Below are positions 31,449 to 43,060 of a stretch of 64,000 nt of DNA, piece after piece. The position numbers were made by a program, and so were the translations under genes. Origin of the DNA: Isoetes taiwanensis (lineage: Eukaryota > Streptophyta > Lycopodiopsida > Isoetales > Isoetaceae); NCBI GenBank assembly GCA_021234155.1, contig JAJEKV010000008.1:13623912-13687911 (forward strand), written 5' to 3'. Below the pieces are notes generated by a model that worked only from the letters and a program-made list of their open reading frames with translations, did not search any database and had not been told where the DNA came from. Within the stretch, counting starts at the first letter, position 1. Every line of letters starts with the position of its first letter.

Positions 31449-32155
31449 TCAGAGCTCCGTGCGAAAATGTGTTTGAACTTTTGAAGAGCGTGACGGCCCT
31501 ACTTTACGATATGGTGTCGGAAGATGTGCGCAATCAATGCGGACAGGCCGATTGTTGCCTACGCCCACAATCTCGACTTCAGAGTCCGAATATGGGGATA
31601 ACTTCCGTGTCCGACAATGTGAGCAGGAGGTTGAAGCATAACAGATGCGTGGCACTCTGCGGTGAAAAAAGAGAGGTTGCCGAAGTTTCATCAAGCAGGT
31701 TGCTTCATGACGCGTGTACATCTGAGGAGAGCGCAGGAGGTTCAAAAGATCTGAAAAGTGATCAACACGTTGGATTCGATTGCAAGGAGCCGTAAGGGTC
31801 AAGCAAAGCAGCCACCGGTCCCCGATCAAGAGTCATTTCTCCCCAAGGATCGGCATATTCGGGTAGGAGGAGGAGGAGAGGGCAAACTCGCAGTGGAGCC
31901 TCGAACTTGATAGATATTCTGGGCGCCCCGACCTGTCCGGGTGAGAGAGGGTTTAGCATTGTCGACGGAAATAATTTTGCCTGTTTCCAAGTCCATGGTG
32001 GCATTGAGGTGACCATCCGGTGATGACTAACCGATCCGTCGCCCAAAAGAATGGATACTCTTGGCCCCGGGCGAGAAAAGGTTTGCCGACCAACATTTCA
32101 TAATCACCGGATCTTCTCCAGCCTTCCAAACACCAAATTCCAAGGGGAATCCGAG
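31449..32155 (-). other. Decayed pol sequence between protease and RT
   Basis: Expected position of the protease-RT linker. Minus frames are short and shifted. The plus frames here are shadows. Confidence 0.45.
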
Positions 32156-32156
32156 A

Positions 32157-32672
32157 TCACCAATGTTGATGTGAAGAAGAGGCGGACGCCTTGAGGTCTC
32201 GTGATATGGCCATTGGCCAATTTGATGTCATATGGGGCACGATAGAGTTGTTTGATGCCCATTTGTTTGGCGGTTTATCCGTGATGAGATTGACCGCTAC
32301 CTCCGGCCAATTTGAACATGATTGACTTGTTGATTGCCCACCGTGGCATGTACCGTGGGAGTAGAGGTAGCAACAGCCCCAACCAAAAACAAATGGAGTG
32401 GTAACCGGTCCTTGAGAGCGTGATGTAGTTTTAAAATTGTGGCCAAGCTTAAAGGAATTTTGATTTTGGCTAGCTCCTCTTGGAGTTCCGTGATGGACAT
32501 GAGAAAAAGGATCGGCCGGATCTACAAAAGCGGGAGTGCGTGGTAAAGAAGCGAAGAACTTTTTGAGTAGGTCAACCTCCCGGCCCGATATTTGGATATG
32601 TCCGAGAGCGTGGAGGTTGAGACGTGGAAGGTGCTTCTTGTCTTTGTTGAGCTCTAGTGGTGGCATGAACAT
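32157..32672 (-). pseudogene. Gypsy retropepsin-type protease region
   Basis: Minus frames give 'TVHATVGNQQVNHVQI' in one frame and 'AVNLITDK' in the next, at about 32,350-32,280. Together they match the active-site strand of Ty3-type aspartic proteases, where Asp-(Gly/Ser)-Gly precedes 'AVNLI'. The Asp codon area itself reads 'attggccggaggt', so the catalytic triplet is broken by a small insertion. It follows the CCHC knuckle, as expected. Confidence 0.6.
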
Positions 32673-32729
32673 TAGCCAACGTATGGCCTTCGCCAGCCTT
32701 GCATGAGGTTCAAAATGCTTTGGCTAACT

Positions 32730-34348
32730 TTAGGCATAATATGCGGCATGAGTTTCTCCAAGTCGTGCAAAGTGAACCTTTTTGCTTCGCCATGAGGAAT
32801 GGTGTCGACAAAGAAAGGCAAAGTTCGTGCCATTAGGAATAATGGTTAAGGGACGTGGACGCCCGGTTTGGCGTGAAACCAAACCAACCCAATTTGATGG
32901 CTGGACCGGAGGATTAAGAGCCCGAAAAATTTCTTCCCCGTGCTTGTTGATCCATCCGAGGTTGATTGGCGTGAGCTGGTTGATAGCGTGATTGCTAAGG
33001 GGCGCCGAGGTGGCTTCCGGGCGAAGAACAGACGCCGCCTTGTTTGCCATTAGCAATCCAGAGTTGGTAAGCCGTGAGGCGACCGATGTGGTCTTATTTG
33101 TGCCGTGAAGCCGCACCTGAACTTGTGGAAGTTGAGGACACGCCGTGGTGGTATGACCCCATTCTTGACAAAGATAACACCGAGCTTTCGGGCGGATCAA
33201 AAGGAGGACGTGTGTTGGGTCCCCGTTGTTGCTCCCAAGCTGTCGATAGAGTTGATTGGGTTGCCGCAGCGGTGGTCTGCCGATATTGCGATTGGTGCCG
33301 AGGTGTGGTTTGCACTTGATAAACCATCTTGTTGCGGAAAGGTGTAGGATGAGTGCGAAGTGCACTCTTCCGCGGGCATGATTGCACATGTTGCATCTTT
33401 ACAATGAGGCGGGCCATTGGTGGAGTTGCATTCATTCGCCAAGTGGCCTTGATATTTGCGCATATGGCACCGTGATCCGATCAAGGCCGGGATTGGCGTG
33501 TTGAGGTTGAACAATGATGCGGGGAACCATGACGGGTGAAATGAAAGGGAGCTCTCGAAGAGCCACGCCACGAGGAAAAACATTGACGAGTGATTGACAA
33601 GATCGATAGCCTTGCTCCAAAGTCTTCTAGCTGTGTATTCAGTCATGAGTCTGATAGCCGGAGGAAGTCCTTGGAGAAACCAGACCAAGATCCGGCTCGT
33701 GGGGGTACTCCTTGAGCTTGCCGAAAGTAATGTGAAGTCGACCGCAAAAAATCCCTCGCACTGCGGGCTCTTGTTGAAGGTCATTGAGTTGCTTGAGATG
33801 AAGCCGATCATCATTCGTGGTCCCATAGTGAGAAAGAAAAGCAGCTTCTCATTTCCACCAATCTTGTTTCCAAAGGGCTTTTGTTGGACATGAGCCATTG
33901 ATGAGGAGCCACGCAAAGGTGGTGGAAAAAGATGTGGAATTTCAGCTGAGGTTGCGCGATGACCATTCAGGACAGCCAGAGCCTCAAATTCTTCCATGTG
34001 GGCCTGAGCACTTTGGTCTAATGGTTTGCCTTTCGTGTTGCCAAAGGTGGGATAAGTCAGCTTAAGGGTCTGAAAGGTAGAGGTGAAAGTGCTGGGCTGG
34101 ACAGGAACGGTATAGTGAGGATATTGAGGTGGAGTTGGAGGTGGTATGGTGCCGGAAAGACCCTGATGAAGGGGTAACTGCGATGGAGGTACTGAAGGTG
34201 CCTGAGCATTGGTTTTGAGGTCGGTAAGGTTGTAAACAGGAAGAGTGGTGGGAAATGTAGGGAAAGGAAATTCCTGGGTAGGCGCAAAAGAGACATGTGG
34301 ATATCCCTGCCCACCCGGGGGAGATGATGGTTGTGAAGGAAGAGGCAT
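32730..34348 (-). pseudogene. Gypsy gag with zinc knuckle
   Basis: Starts at 34,348 with a Pro-rich N-terminus ('MPLPSQPSSPPGGQ', 'SGTIPPPTPPQYPHYTVPV'), then a gag core 'KLTYPTFGNTKGKPLDQSAQ' and 'EEFEALAVLNGH', frame-shifted from about 33,900 ('VWFLQGLPPAIRLMTEYT' recovers it). A decayed 'C-x-C' region lies near 33,440. In frame 33,389-32,730 there is a clean zinc knuckle 'CYLCQEWGHTTTAC' (CX2CX4HX4C), which binds element RNA. Packaging and particle formation are the known roles. Several frame changes; not functional as read. Confidence 0.8.
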
Positions 34349-34711
34349 ATGGCCTGAAGAGTGATGAATGTAGGCATGATCAGGGGTATGAAAGTAAGGT
34401 TGAGAAGGTTGAGCCTGATAGGGCTCCTGATAGTGATGAGGTGACTAAGGCTGTGAGCAATGTTTGCACGCTTTGGGGCGGAACCGGACGAGACAGACAC
34501 GAGGGGTGGGTGGCGCCGATCGAGCCCGAGACCAATGTGGCCGCCTCAATGTCGTAAGTCGATCCATACATGTCGCGAACAGCCTTCCTTCGGCGATGTC
34601 GCCCAAGCCAGATGCCGCCGAGAAAGGAGTTCTTCTCCGCGTGAAGTTTTGACGCACATGGCGGCGTAAGAAATGAGGATCGAATCGTAACCCGCAAGCC
34701 CGGCGATGCGG

Positions 34712-35291
34712 TGTTTGGGGTCCGGGTTCGAACGCCGCAAGACAACCCTCCTCGTGAAGACCCTTGATCTAACAGAGAATCCGGGGGACTATGTCACGCG
34801 GGATTTGCAAGAAAAGAACAAGAAGAAGAAAAGAGAACAAAGAGAACAATGAGAGGAAAATGATAAGCTTCCTTGATATCAATGATGAACATACATGAGC
34901 TCTCACAATCGAGAGAAGATCAAGAGAGACAAGACTCAAAACTCATCTAAAACTCATGTGCTAGCTCTACTCATATATATAGTACAATGGCCTTTGGCCC
35001 AATATAGACACTCCGATCGATCTCGCGCCACTCGGAAGGAGGCCTGATTTGCGGAATGTTGGCGGTGCCTCTTGAAGTGCCTAGAATCACGCCGACGCCG
35101 ACGCTGGCGGACGGCCATCACTTGTCCGAGCCGGGCGCTTGTTGACGGACGCAGGCTTTGACTGCGTGGTCTGCGGCTTGGTCTTCTGCTGGGCCTTGGA
35201 CGACTGACCCGTGCCTGTCTGTGGATCCTTGAGCTTGACTTCGTCCGTCGTATGCATGAATAGTCCTGTACCAGGAGGCACAGGACTAACA
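34712..35291 (-). repeat. Gypsy 5' LTR
   Basis: Partner of 19,247-19,833. Minus-strand TATA near 34,972-34,984. The adjacent internal sequence ('ccgcatcgccgggcttgc' on the minus strand) is where a primer-binding site should lie, but it does not begin with TGG and I cannot assign a tRNA. Confidence 0.92.
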
Positions 35292-35296
35292 GTTGG

Positions 35297-36080
35297 TCTT
35301 TAACATGGTGACAATAAGGAAACTTAGGGGTACGCAAGAGGGGAATTTAGTAATGCAAAAACCAAAAGTTAAAAAAGCATGTCTCACAATGCTGATACTT
35401 TTATAGAACAGTCCAAAAAATGATTGTGTTAAATGGTCAAGTAACTTTGTTCATTTATAGAAAAACAAAGAATATGTGAATGCATAAGGAATTTAAGTGG
35501 ATGCCTCATGCAGACCATTTAGTAACGGCTATCACCTCAAAATAAAGATCCACAAGTACTGAATGTGCAGCTTAGAAGTTAAGGATGCATTAAATAGTAA
35601 TGTAAATAGTAAGGTGGACAACTGCAAGATGAAGGTCAATGCTGCATAGAGGTACCATTATTGCATGAAGTCAACCACTAAGTGAATCAAAATTAGTATT
35701 CAATTGGACATTACTTATATCTATATTTACTTATACCTATCTGAATATGTTGAACATACAAAGAACTCCTAATTTAGAACATCCAGCAAACATCCAAAAG
35801 CCCCAGGAAACATCTGAACTTGTCACTAACACACTTGCTTCTGGGCTGGGTTTTCTACCTTACATATATCACAGTAGTTTGTGCTATATGTAAGTTAGAA
35901 ACTTACTCGTGAAACTTGTATTCCACAACGCGTATACGTTCACCATCCTCCATGACATGCATAAGTGACCCTTCTAATTCCACAGTTGATTACATCCTTC
36001 TTCATATGGACTTTACTATACTTCTCTTTGTTTCCTTCCACCTTCTTCCTCTTTCTTATGTCCTCTTCACAATTTTCTTG
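35297..36080. other. Non-coding stretch
   Basis: AT-rich with no recognised frame. It is the host DNA right of the gypsy insertion. Confidence 0.45.
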
Positions 36081-36770
36081 GCCCACGCTAATCTTGGAGA
36101 TTGTGAAACTGCCATGCAATTGTATACCCAAATGCAATCACTAGGTGTAAAATGAAACTGGCATGTTTATGTCATTTTCTTGAAAGCATGCACTGTGACA
36201 TTAAGAAAGGAAGACGTGCTCATTTTGAAATTGTCAAAAGTGGTATAGAATTAGATGTACTATTTGGCAGTAGCCTAGTTGACATGTATGCAAAATGTGG
36301 TAGTTTGGAGGAATCGTGCCAAGTCTTTTCTGCATTGTCTGATCGTAATGTCATTTCTTGGGTTGCAATGATTGCAGGATTAGTCCAGCATGGTGAAGAT
36401 ATGTTGGCCATGGAATGTTTTGCTAGGATGCAAGCTGCATGAATTGAGCCAAATGAAGTTATTTTTTTGAGAACATTGAAAGCATGTAGCAGCATGAGAA
36501 TTATAGGCCAGGGCAGGTTTATCTATGGCCAGATTTTAAAATGCAACCTTCAGTTGAATGTTGTTATAGGTAGAGCTATTATTGATATGTATGCAAAATG
36601 TAGGAGTTTGTAGGAATGTTGTTATAGGTAGAGCTATCATTGATATGTATGCAAAATGTGGGAGTTTGGACTTTGGAGGAATCATGAAAGCTTTTGGAAA
36701 ATTATCTTATCGAGATGTTGTGTCTTGGGGTGCAATTATCTCGGGATATTCCCGGTAACGCTCTCGGTGT
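36081..36770 (+). pseudogene. Pentatricopeptide-repeat (PPR) gene fragment
   Basis: Reads 'ANLGDCETAMQLYTQMQSLG', then in another frame 'KKGRRAHFEIVKSG', 'FGSSLVDMYAKCGSLEES', 'RNVISWVAMIAGLVQHGE' and 'AMECFARMQAA', a stop, then 'EPNEVIFLRTLKACSSM', 'QGRFIYGQILK' and 'IDMYAKC'. This is plant PLS-type PPR architecture (organelle RNA binding). At least three disruptions, plus an internal tandem duplication of about 60 bp near 36,560-36,670 covering 'IDMYAKC'. No E or DYW end. Pseudogene. Confidence 0.85.
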
Positions 36771-37334
36771 TTTCTTCAGCTCCTTTTCAATGATGCTCAT
36801 GTTTGGATCCATAAGTTTTTCTTGAGCCTTTCCTATCGGCGCCTATGTCTGCCTAGCTTCTCTACTCACGCCTAGCGTCTAACGCCCACTTTATTGGCTC
36901 CCGAAATTTTACTCACCTTGAAATTTCGGCCTTATTCGACCCGTTTTTACATTCCGAAAAACACAGTTGAAACTCTCTAGGCATTTTTTTGGCGGCGCCG
37001 CCTGCTACCCTATTTCGGCACAGCCCTGCCTCATCCCTATTTCTGCTCAGCCCTGCTTCTCTCTGCTTCTTCCCACTGTCTTCTTTCCTGTTCCGGCTGG
37101 CTTCTATCCCTGGCTATGGCGTTTGCATCCCTAGGTTCTGGCATTGATGGCATGAGCAACAATTTTTCCGCAAAGGCTTCTTCTGGCTGTCATAGATAGA
37201 GTTCAAGAACGACTTGAATAAGGTTTCGATTGCATCAAAGATCAAGAACGGTCTTCACAAGTTCAAGAAACACACAGTTCCGGCTGCATCGAGCTCAAGG
37301 ACGGCCTAAATTTTAAGGTGAGTAAAATTTCGTC
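36771..37334. other. No gene; palindromic words
   Basis: Contains 'cgaaattttactcacctt' and relatives that recur in the hairpin at 37,335-37,443. No coding signal. Confidence 0.4.
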
Positions 37335-37443
37335 GGAGAATTTCACTCACCGTTGAAATTTCAGAAGGAAATTTCGAGCGAGTGGCGCCGCCAGGTCTGC
37401 TCGAAATTTCCTTCTGAAATTTCAAGGTGAGTGAAATTTCTCC
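37335..37443. repeat. 45 bp near-perfect hairpin
   Basis: The left arm 37,335-37,379 ('ggagaatttcactcacc...') and right arm 37,399-37,443 are reverse complements except for one or two positions. Loop about 19 nt ('gagtggcgccgccaggtct'). Confidence 0.9.
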
Positions 37444-37849
37444 TTCCCAAACTAACTAGGGATAGTTTCGATCCAGCGATTTGCAACTAAGGACTTTTTT
37501 TATTGCTCCAGTCATATTTTTCAAACAGTTTTTGGGCTTCCAGTTTTGGGCTTCCGAACTGACTCTTCTAATTTTTGCTCGCCTCTATCGAGTCTCCAAC
37601 TACTTTGCCATTCCCAAGTTACATCGCCCCATTGGGCTTTTCCTTTGGCTATCATACTCTTTGTGTGAATCGATTTCTGGCCTTGAATCCTTTTCCATGC
37701 TTTGTTTTATCCGATTCACCAATAATACAAGCTAGGTTCTGAGATGATCCTGATGGGTTAAGGGTTGTCTTCTTGTGATCATCCCCTGCCTCTGAACATT
37801 GAGTTCTGGCCTCGATTCTTGCCGAATAATGCCTCGAATCCTGTAATTC
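37444..37849. other. No recognised gene
   Basis: The plus frame at 37,481-37,735 is hydrophobic without a family signature. Nothing else. Confidence 0.4.
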
Positions 37850-38800
37850 CTGTAACCTGAAAATGGACAAAGCAGTGTGGAACTGCAAAGCAGGTGTGCC
37901 GTCTAAGGCACCTGCATTATTGGCTCCATTCAAATCCGTCGAGCACCTGCATTATTGGCACCTGCATTATTGCTTCATTCAAATTCCACAGCCGAAGAAA
38001 ATACAGATATTTTTTGGCCACAGCCAAATTTCCACAGCCCAAGAATATACAGATATTTTTTGGCTGGTGACGATGATGTTTCAATATTCGAATCCACAGC
38101 CGAAGAAAATACAGATATTGATTTGTTTATTTATTTGTTTCGATGGTTGCAGAATCTGGTCCATTCCAAATGTATGCAAAAATCTTATGGTGAGAATTGT
38201 GCAGTTTGTCAATTGTCTTGTTGACGCTAGCTGCTGATTTGAACCACAAATTGCACCCAATGCCAACCATAGGATTATCAGTGCTAATTAAAATGATGCT
38301 TGCTATAAATTCCATCCACCCATTACAAATTGCAAGCTGTCAATGTCAACGTTGTATAAATGCAACCAACAGATTTTTATCTTGATATTTATCTTCATTG
38401 AAACCACTAGAACCAGCAGATACTTATCTTCATTGAAACCACACCAAGTCTTCACAATCAAGGCGTGTTGAATAGGGAAGGCAACGTGGTATAAACGTTG
38501 TATAAATTTGATAAGTTAGTTTTGTTTGTAGCCAGCAGATTTTTATCTTGACAAGCCCAAACTCCTAGACACATAGAATAGCCACACAACTGGACGAATT
38601 TCAAAATTGAAGCTCCTAAGAAAGTATTAAATATTAATACAAGAGCTTTAAAGATTCTTACACCAAATCCAGCGAGCCAAGCTAGCAGCAGAAAATGGAT
38701 AGAATTTTGCTGTTTCTGTTCTTCCTTGTAGCGCTGTGTTGTAAGTGTGGGGCACAAAATGATGACGATGTTGATGCTCTCTTGAGTTTCAAAAATCATG
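37850..38800 (+). repeat. Inverted copy of the 5' region of the LRR receptor-like gene
   Basis: Reverse-complement match to 46,757-47,712: upstream sequence with 'cacctgcattattg' and 'cacagccgaagaaaatacag' words, the start codon region, and the first 30 codons ('MDRILLFLFFLVALCC', start at 38,698). The match is lost at about 38,795, in the N-terminal cap, where the frame soon stops. The copy is therefore a 5' gene fragment with its promoter region. Confidence 0.88.
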
Positions 38801-39890
38801 ATCTTGAGTTTCAAGATCATGGGTAATTGTTTGTAACACCATAGCCCAAGAATCAAAAGATCAAGCTTTGGCGCAATGTCCATATTCTCATCTTGGCTAC
38901 TCACTTGACAATATTGAGCAGACTATTTAATTGCAAAATCATAAACTATTTAATTTTGCAATATTTATGAAACAATAACAGGTTTTGATTGCCCAGTCGG
39001 ATCTCGAAATCTAAATGGTCTTTGGAAAATGACGACTATGTTCTAACGATCGAGCCCCGACGATTTGCAAGTTCCACATTGATTTCCCCTTTGGTAAGAA
39101 CAAGGATAACTTATCTTTAACTTAATGCTTCTCTTTCCTCTCTCTAGCTAAGATTGTCTTGACCTTCAATATGTACTTAAATAAATTGTAAAATCTAAAC
39201 TACAATTTTATTATGTTTTATCTTCTAACAAACATCTTTATTGAAGAAAACTAAGATGCTAATGCGTTGTGGGTTGTGCTTGCAACTATTTTCTAGATGG
39301 GTTCTAAAGGCAAGCCATGTTGAAATTTAGTAGGAAAGTTGGAATAAGTTTATGATATGGAAAATTAGATGACTGGGAATGCACTATAAGTTATATGGGA
39401 AAGAGCAGAAACTAGAATCCATTATTATATCAAGGACGCACTGCACAAAATAAAATGGATCATGTCTCCCCATTCAAACAGCAAATACAAAACAATATAA
39501 CCACAATACAATGACGAAATAAATTACTCCTATTTTAAAGCTGCGTGGTACTTCCAGTACACAAAGTGAATGAAGAATCGATGCCATAGACTACACAACC
39601 ATCTCATGCCCTGCCACATTGATGGAGCAAAAATTTGATTTAGGGGATTCCTAATTAAAACTATGCTTGACTTTAATTTGTGGGTGACAAAAATGGAACA
39701 AATGGTTATCTTCAAAAAATGCCCATAAACTTTAGATGCGTCATCTCTTTCTATTTTTTAAATAAACTTTATAACATATATACTTGCTTTAGGTTATAAT
39801 GCATCCATGTTGCTCAATTTAATGAGCAATGCAATCTTTTTGGGCAATCCATAAAAGTAGGCTTTGAATTGGAATGATAAGCTTGTTTTA
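38801..39890. other. Spacer inside the inverted repeat
   Basis: AT-rich, no supported gene. Possible 3' flank of the LRR gene to the right (minus strand). Confidence 0.45.
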
Positions 39891-39891
39891 C

Positions 39892-41864
39892 ACTTTTAAA
39901 GCACATATTATGCCCAATAGGAGGCCTGAACAAGCTCCAATAAAGTACCCGTGGTTTCCAAGATATTCTTTTAACCAAATTATTCCAATCTTGTTTCTCC
40001 CTTTGCTAAACCGCTCCCAGCTTTTGGTGTCATACTATTTTTGGATTTGCCGTTGTTTTACATGGTGATAAAGGCCGAACCACCACAGCTATGGATTTCC
40101 TTCAAAATGAAGATGCTCCAAAGGTGTCACAGTGACCACCTATTGGAATAGCTCCACTTAAGTTGTTGTGAGACACATTATATAGACTGAGGTTGCCGTT
40201 GCTGCATAACTTTGACGGGATTGTACCGCTTAAGTTATTCCACCTAAAGATCCAACGACTCCAATGTCGTATAATTTCCTAATTGGGAGGAATCTCTCCG
40301 CTAAAGCAAGCTTACGTGATAAGTTCAGCTTGCTTGAGAATTGAAGATCACCAAATTGCCATGGAATGGGTCCATTCAACTTATTGTTGGACACATCAAA
40401 TGATGTTCTTTTATTCTCTACTATGTCATTAAATTCTGAATTGTACCCTTCCATCTTATATAAGTCCTTCCATAATCATCACCATTATAAAATGCAAGAA
40501 CTGCATTTCAAACATGCTAAGTCCTCCGAGATCTCCGTGAAGGTTGCCTCAGTAAGTTTATTGTTTGACAAATCTAAAATTGCCATGCTCCTGAAAGTAC
40601 CAAACATTGAGGAATTGTGCCTTCTAGATTAGTGTATGCCAGGTTGAGGTAGAAAATATCGTCGGGCTTGCAATAACTCAAATATTACCCACAAACTATT
40701 GTTTGAGAGGTCCGTAAGAGTGAGAGACGAGAGATTTGGTAAGCTCATTTAGCATACCACCAAACTTGCAAGTATAGGATAAACGTAGAAGCCGCCGAGT
40801 CTCTAAGTAGCTACCCAACTCCTTGGGAATTTTTCCTCTCAAGTTATTGTCACTTAGATCTAGGTGTCCCAGCCTTAATAGTAGTAGAACAATTGGCTAA
40901 CAACCGCTTGGGATGTTTCCCGATAAGTTATTGCTTTGCGTGCATCTAAGTACCTAAGAGTAGATAACTTACCTAGCTCCTCTGGTATACTACCTGTGAG
41001 CCCACTATTGTTTTGATTCCGACTAAAGCTCAGATCTAAAGATTGGAGAGTAGAACAGCTTGCCCAGCCTCCCTTGGAATCTCGCCACCAATTGATTGTA
41101 GTCGAGATCCACTTTCGAGAGAGCGTAATGCTTGCCCAGCCCCCTTGGAATGTGGCCACCAATTGATTAGTCGTGAGTTCCAAATATTTGAGTGCAATTT
41201 TTCCTTGCAATGTACCCATTGGAATGTGGCCACCAATTGATTGGCGCCGAGGCTCAAAATTTGAGAGCGTAACAAAGGCCTAGCTCCCTTGGAATGTGGC
41301 CACCAATTGATTATACATGATAAGCAAATATTGGAGAGCAAAACAGTTGCCCAGCCTCCTTTGGGAATCTCGCCACCAATTGATTGGCGCCGAGATTCAA
41401 AATTTGGAGAGCGTAATCAGCTTGCCCAAATTCTTTGGAATGTGGCCACCAATTGATTTTCACGAGATCCAAATATTGGAGAGCGCAATTGCCCAGCCCC
41501 CTTGGAATGTGGCCATTCAATTGATTAGACCCGAGATGCAAATATTGGAGAGCGTAATCAGCTTGCCCAGCCTCCTTTGGAATCTCGCCACCAATTGATT
41601 GTGTCCGAGATACAAATGGTCGAGAGCGTATCAGCTTGCCCAGCCCCCCTTGGAATGTGGCCATTCAATTGATTGTGGCTGAGATCCAAATATTGGAGAG
41701 CAGAACAGTTGCCCAGCTCCCTTGGAATCTCGCCACTCAAATCATTTATGCTGAGATCCAAGAGGGTAAGAGTAGAGAGTGAGCCAAAACATGCATCAAT
41801 CGAGCCATTCAGAAATGAGCTGCTTATTCCTCCGCTTATTGTCAAATTCTGCAGACCTCTGCAT
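39892..41864 (-). pseudogene. LRR receptor-like protein, main part (repeats to C-terminus)
   Basis: Read right to left after the copia insertion: 'LQNLTISGGISSSFLNGSI', then a run of 24-residue LRRs ('LSGEIPRELGNCSALQYLDL', 'NQLNGHIPRG', later 'LTGSIPEELGKLSTLRYLD') over 41,800-40,950. Further LRRs follow ('NKLNGPIPWQFGDLQ', about 40,370), the last repeat 'NNLSGAIPIGG' (about 40,140), the plant LRR C-cap 'FGASSFEGNP' region with a frame slip, and a hydrophobic segment 'YFIGACSGLLLGIICALKV' before the stop at about 39,892. No kinase domain: an RLP-like protein or truncated receptor kinase at the plasma membrane. Many units are almost identical, and many carry frame slips. Confidence 0.82.
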
Positions 41865-42144
41865 TGTTGGATAATCAAGTCACAGAATCCACTCAGCAGG
41901 AATCTCGGATTCCACCCGTTCAACCACTTCTTATTTATTGTTCTTGTTCTATTTCTATGTTTAGTTTCTGAGCCATAAATGGACTCAACTTCTTTGTATT
42001 CATTGGAGATTCTCTTGCTTCTATAAAAGAGAACTCTGGATCTGATGAATGAACAAGCTTCTATCCGCTTACATCATCGCGCCTTTGTTCATTCTCCGGG
42101 TTGTTTACAGCTTCCTGGGTTTATCTAGTTTATAACCTTAATGT
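41865..42144 (+). repeat. Copia 5' LTR
   Basis: Starts TGTTGGATAATC and ends at 'aaccttaatg' (the partner ends 'ttaaca'). TATA-like 'tctataaaagag' near 42,019-42,030. Confidence 0.92.
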
Positions 42145-42160
42145 GTTATGGGCCCACACA
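42145..42160 (+). promoter_or_regulatory. Decayed primer-binding site
   Basis: 'tgttatgggcccac' stands where the initiator Met tRNA site TGGTATCAGAGC is usual in plant copia elements. The match is good except that the CAG is lost. Confidence 0.6.
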
Positions 42161-42286
42161 CAAGCTTCTAAACGCCTTTAGTCGCCATCTGATTTTTGTT
42201 CTTCCGCTCTTGTCAAGAACTCGCTTTTTGTTTCATTTGTGTCTCTCTCCTTATTAAAAAAAAAAAAAAATTCCTTGCAAAGCATC

Positions 42287-43060
42287 ATGGATGCAAGCTC
42301 GCTACCATCTCGCCATCAATGGCGCTTTGATTCCTCGCTTCACCGGCAAAAACTTCCAAATGTGGAAATGGCGATGCAAATGATTCTGAGGACAAACAGC
42401 CTTTTGGGAAGCCGTGAATCCAGACTCGCTTCTCGCCAAAGAAGCTCGAAGGTCCGAACCCACCATTGAGGTTATGATTGACATCCCTCCTCGTGCTGAT
42501 TTTCTTGAAAAGATAGGAAGGCTAGATTGATCATTTCAACTAGTTTGATGATACCCCGCAAGGCTTGTCAAGGGAGCCAACCGGCAAAGGAGATGTGGAA
42601 GATTCTCCTTCATCATTATGAGTCTACAAGTGCGGCAACAAAGCTTGTGTTGAGAAAACGCCTCTATGAACTTCATCTTGCCGAGGGAGGAGACGCCATG
42701 GAGCATGTCCGGCCGATGAAGGACATGTTGGATGATCTATGTGCAACCGAGTGCCAATAACGTAAGATGAAAAGTGTGTATGTTATTGAACAAATTTTGC
42801 CCAAAGCATTTGAAGGGTTGGCCATAAATCTTGAAGGAAGATTGATGATTACACTTTTGATACAAAGATTAGATCGGTCAAGAATGAAGCTCTTCGCCGC
42901 CAATAAATGAATCCATCAAAGGGGACTGATTCCCTCATGCTTGCTGATCTCAAGACAAATGAAAAGAAAGATACCAGGAAGCCAAAATTGGATAGGACCA
43001 AGATCACTTGTTACAGATGCCAGAAGGGAGGACATCTTGCAAAAGAATGCAGAGCTCCAG
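42287..43060 (+). pseudogene. Copia gag with CCHC zinc knuckle
   Basis: The start ATG at 42,287 ('MDASSLPS') is followed, across two frame shifts, by 'VEMAMQMILRTNSL' and 'GKEMWKILLHHYESTSAATK'-type segments (here 'PAKEMWKILLHHYEST'). Then come 'LRKRLYELHLAEGGDAMEHV', 'MKDMLDDLCATE' and the zinc knuckle 'CYRCQKGGHLAKEC' at 43,009-43,050. These are the usual UBN2/gag features of copia polyproteins (particle protein binding element RNA). A stop separates the gag part (to 42,760) from the open frame 42,907-43,701. Confidence 0.9.

Larger units (their letters stand above)
19242..35296 (-). mobile_element. Full-length gypsy-type LTR retrotransposon with nested insertions
   Basis: LTRs at 19,247-19,833 (587 bp) and 34,712-35,291 (580 bp) start TGTTTGG and end CTAACA on the plus strand. 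By eye roughly nine in ten positions agree. 'gttgg' stands outside both ends (19,242-19,246 and 35,292-35,296), a perfect 5 bp target duplication. A purine run on the minus strand ('ggtgggggggag') abuts the left LTR, so this is the 3' end and transcription runs right to left. Domains along the minus strand: gag (34.35-33.2 kb), CCHC knuckle (about 33.3 kb), protease (about 32.3 kb), RT (31.3-30.83 kb), integrase pieces (27.5-27.33 and 23.99-23.74 kb), then a long extra region. Two insert blocks separate RT from integrase. All coding parts are frameshifted. Confidence 0.9.

Noticed and set aside
31449-34745. Several plus-strand frames of 60-110 aa across the gypsy gag-pol region
   Set aside because: They are shadows opposite the minus-strand gag, protease and RT, which carry the recognisable motifs.
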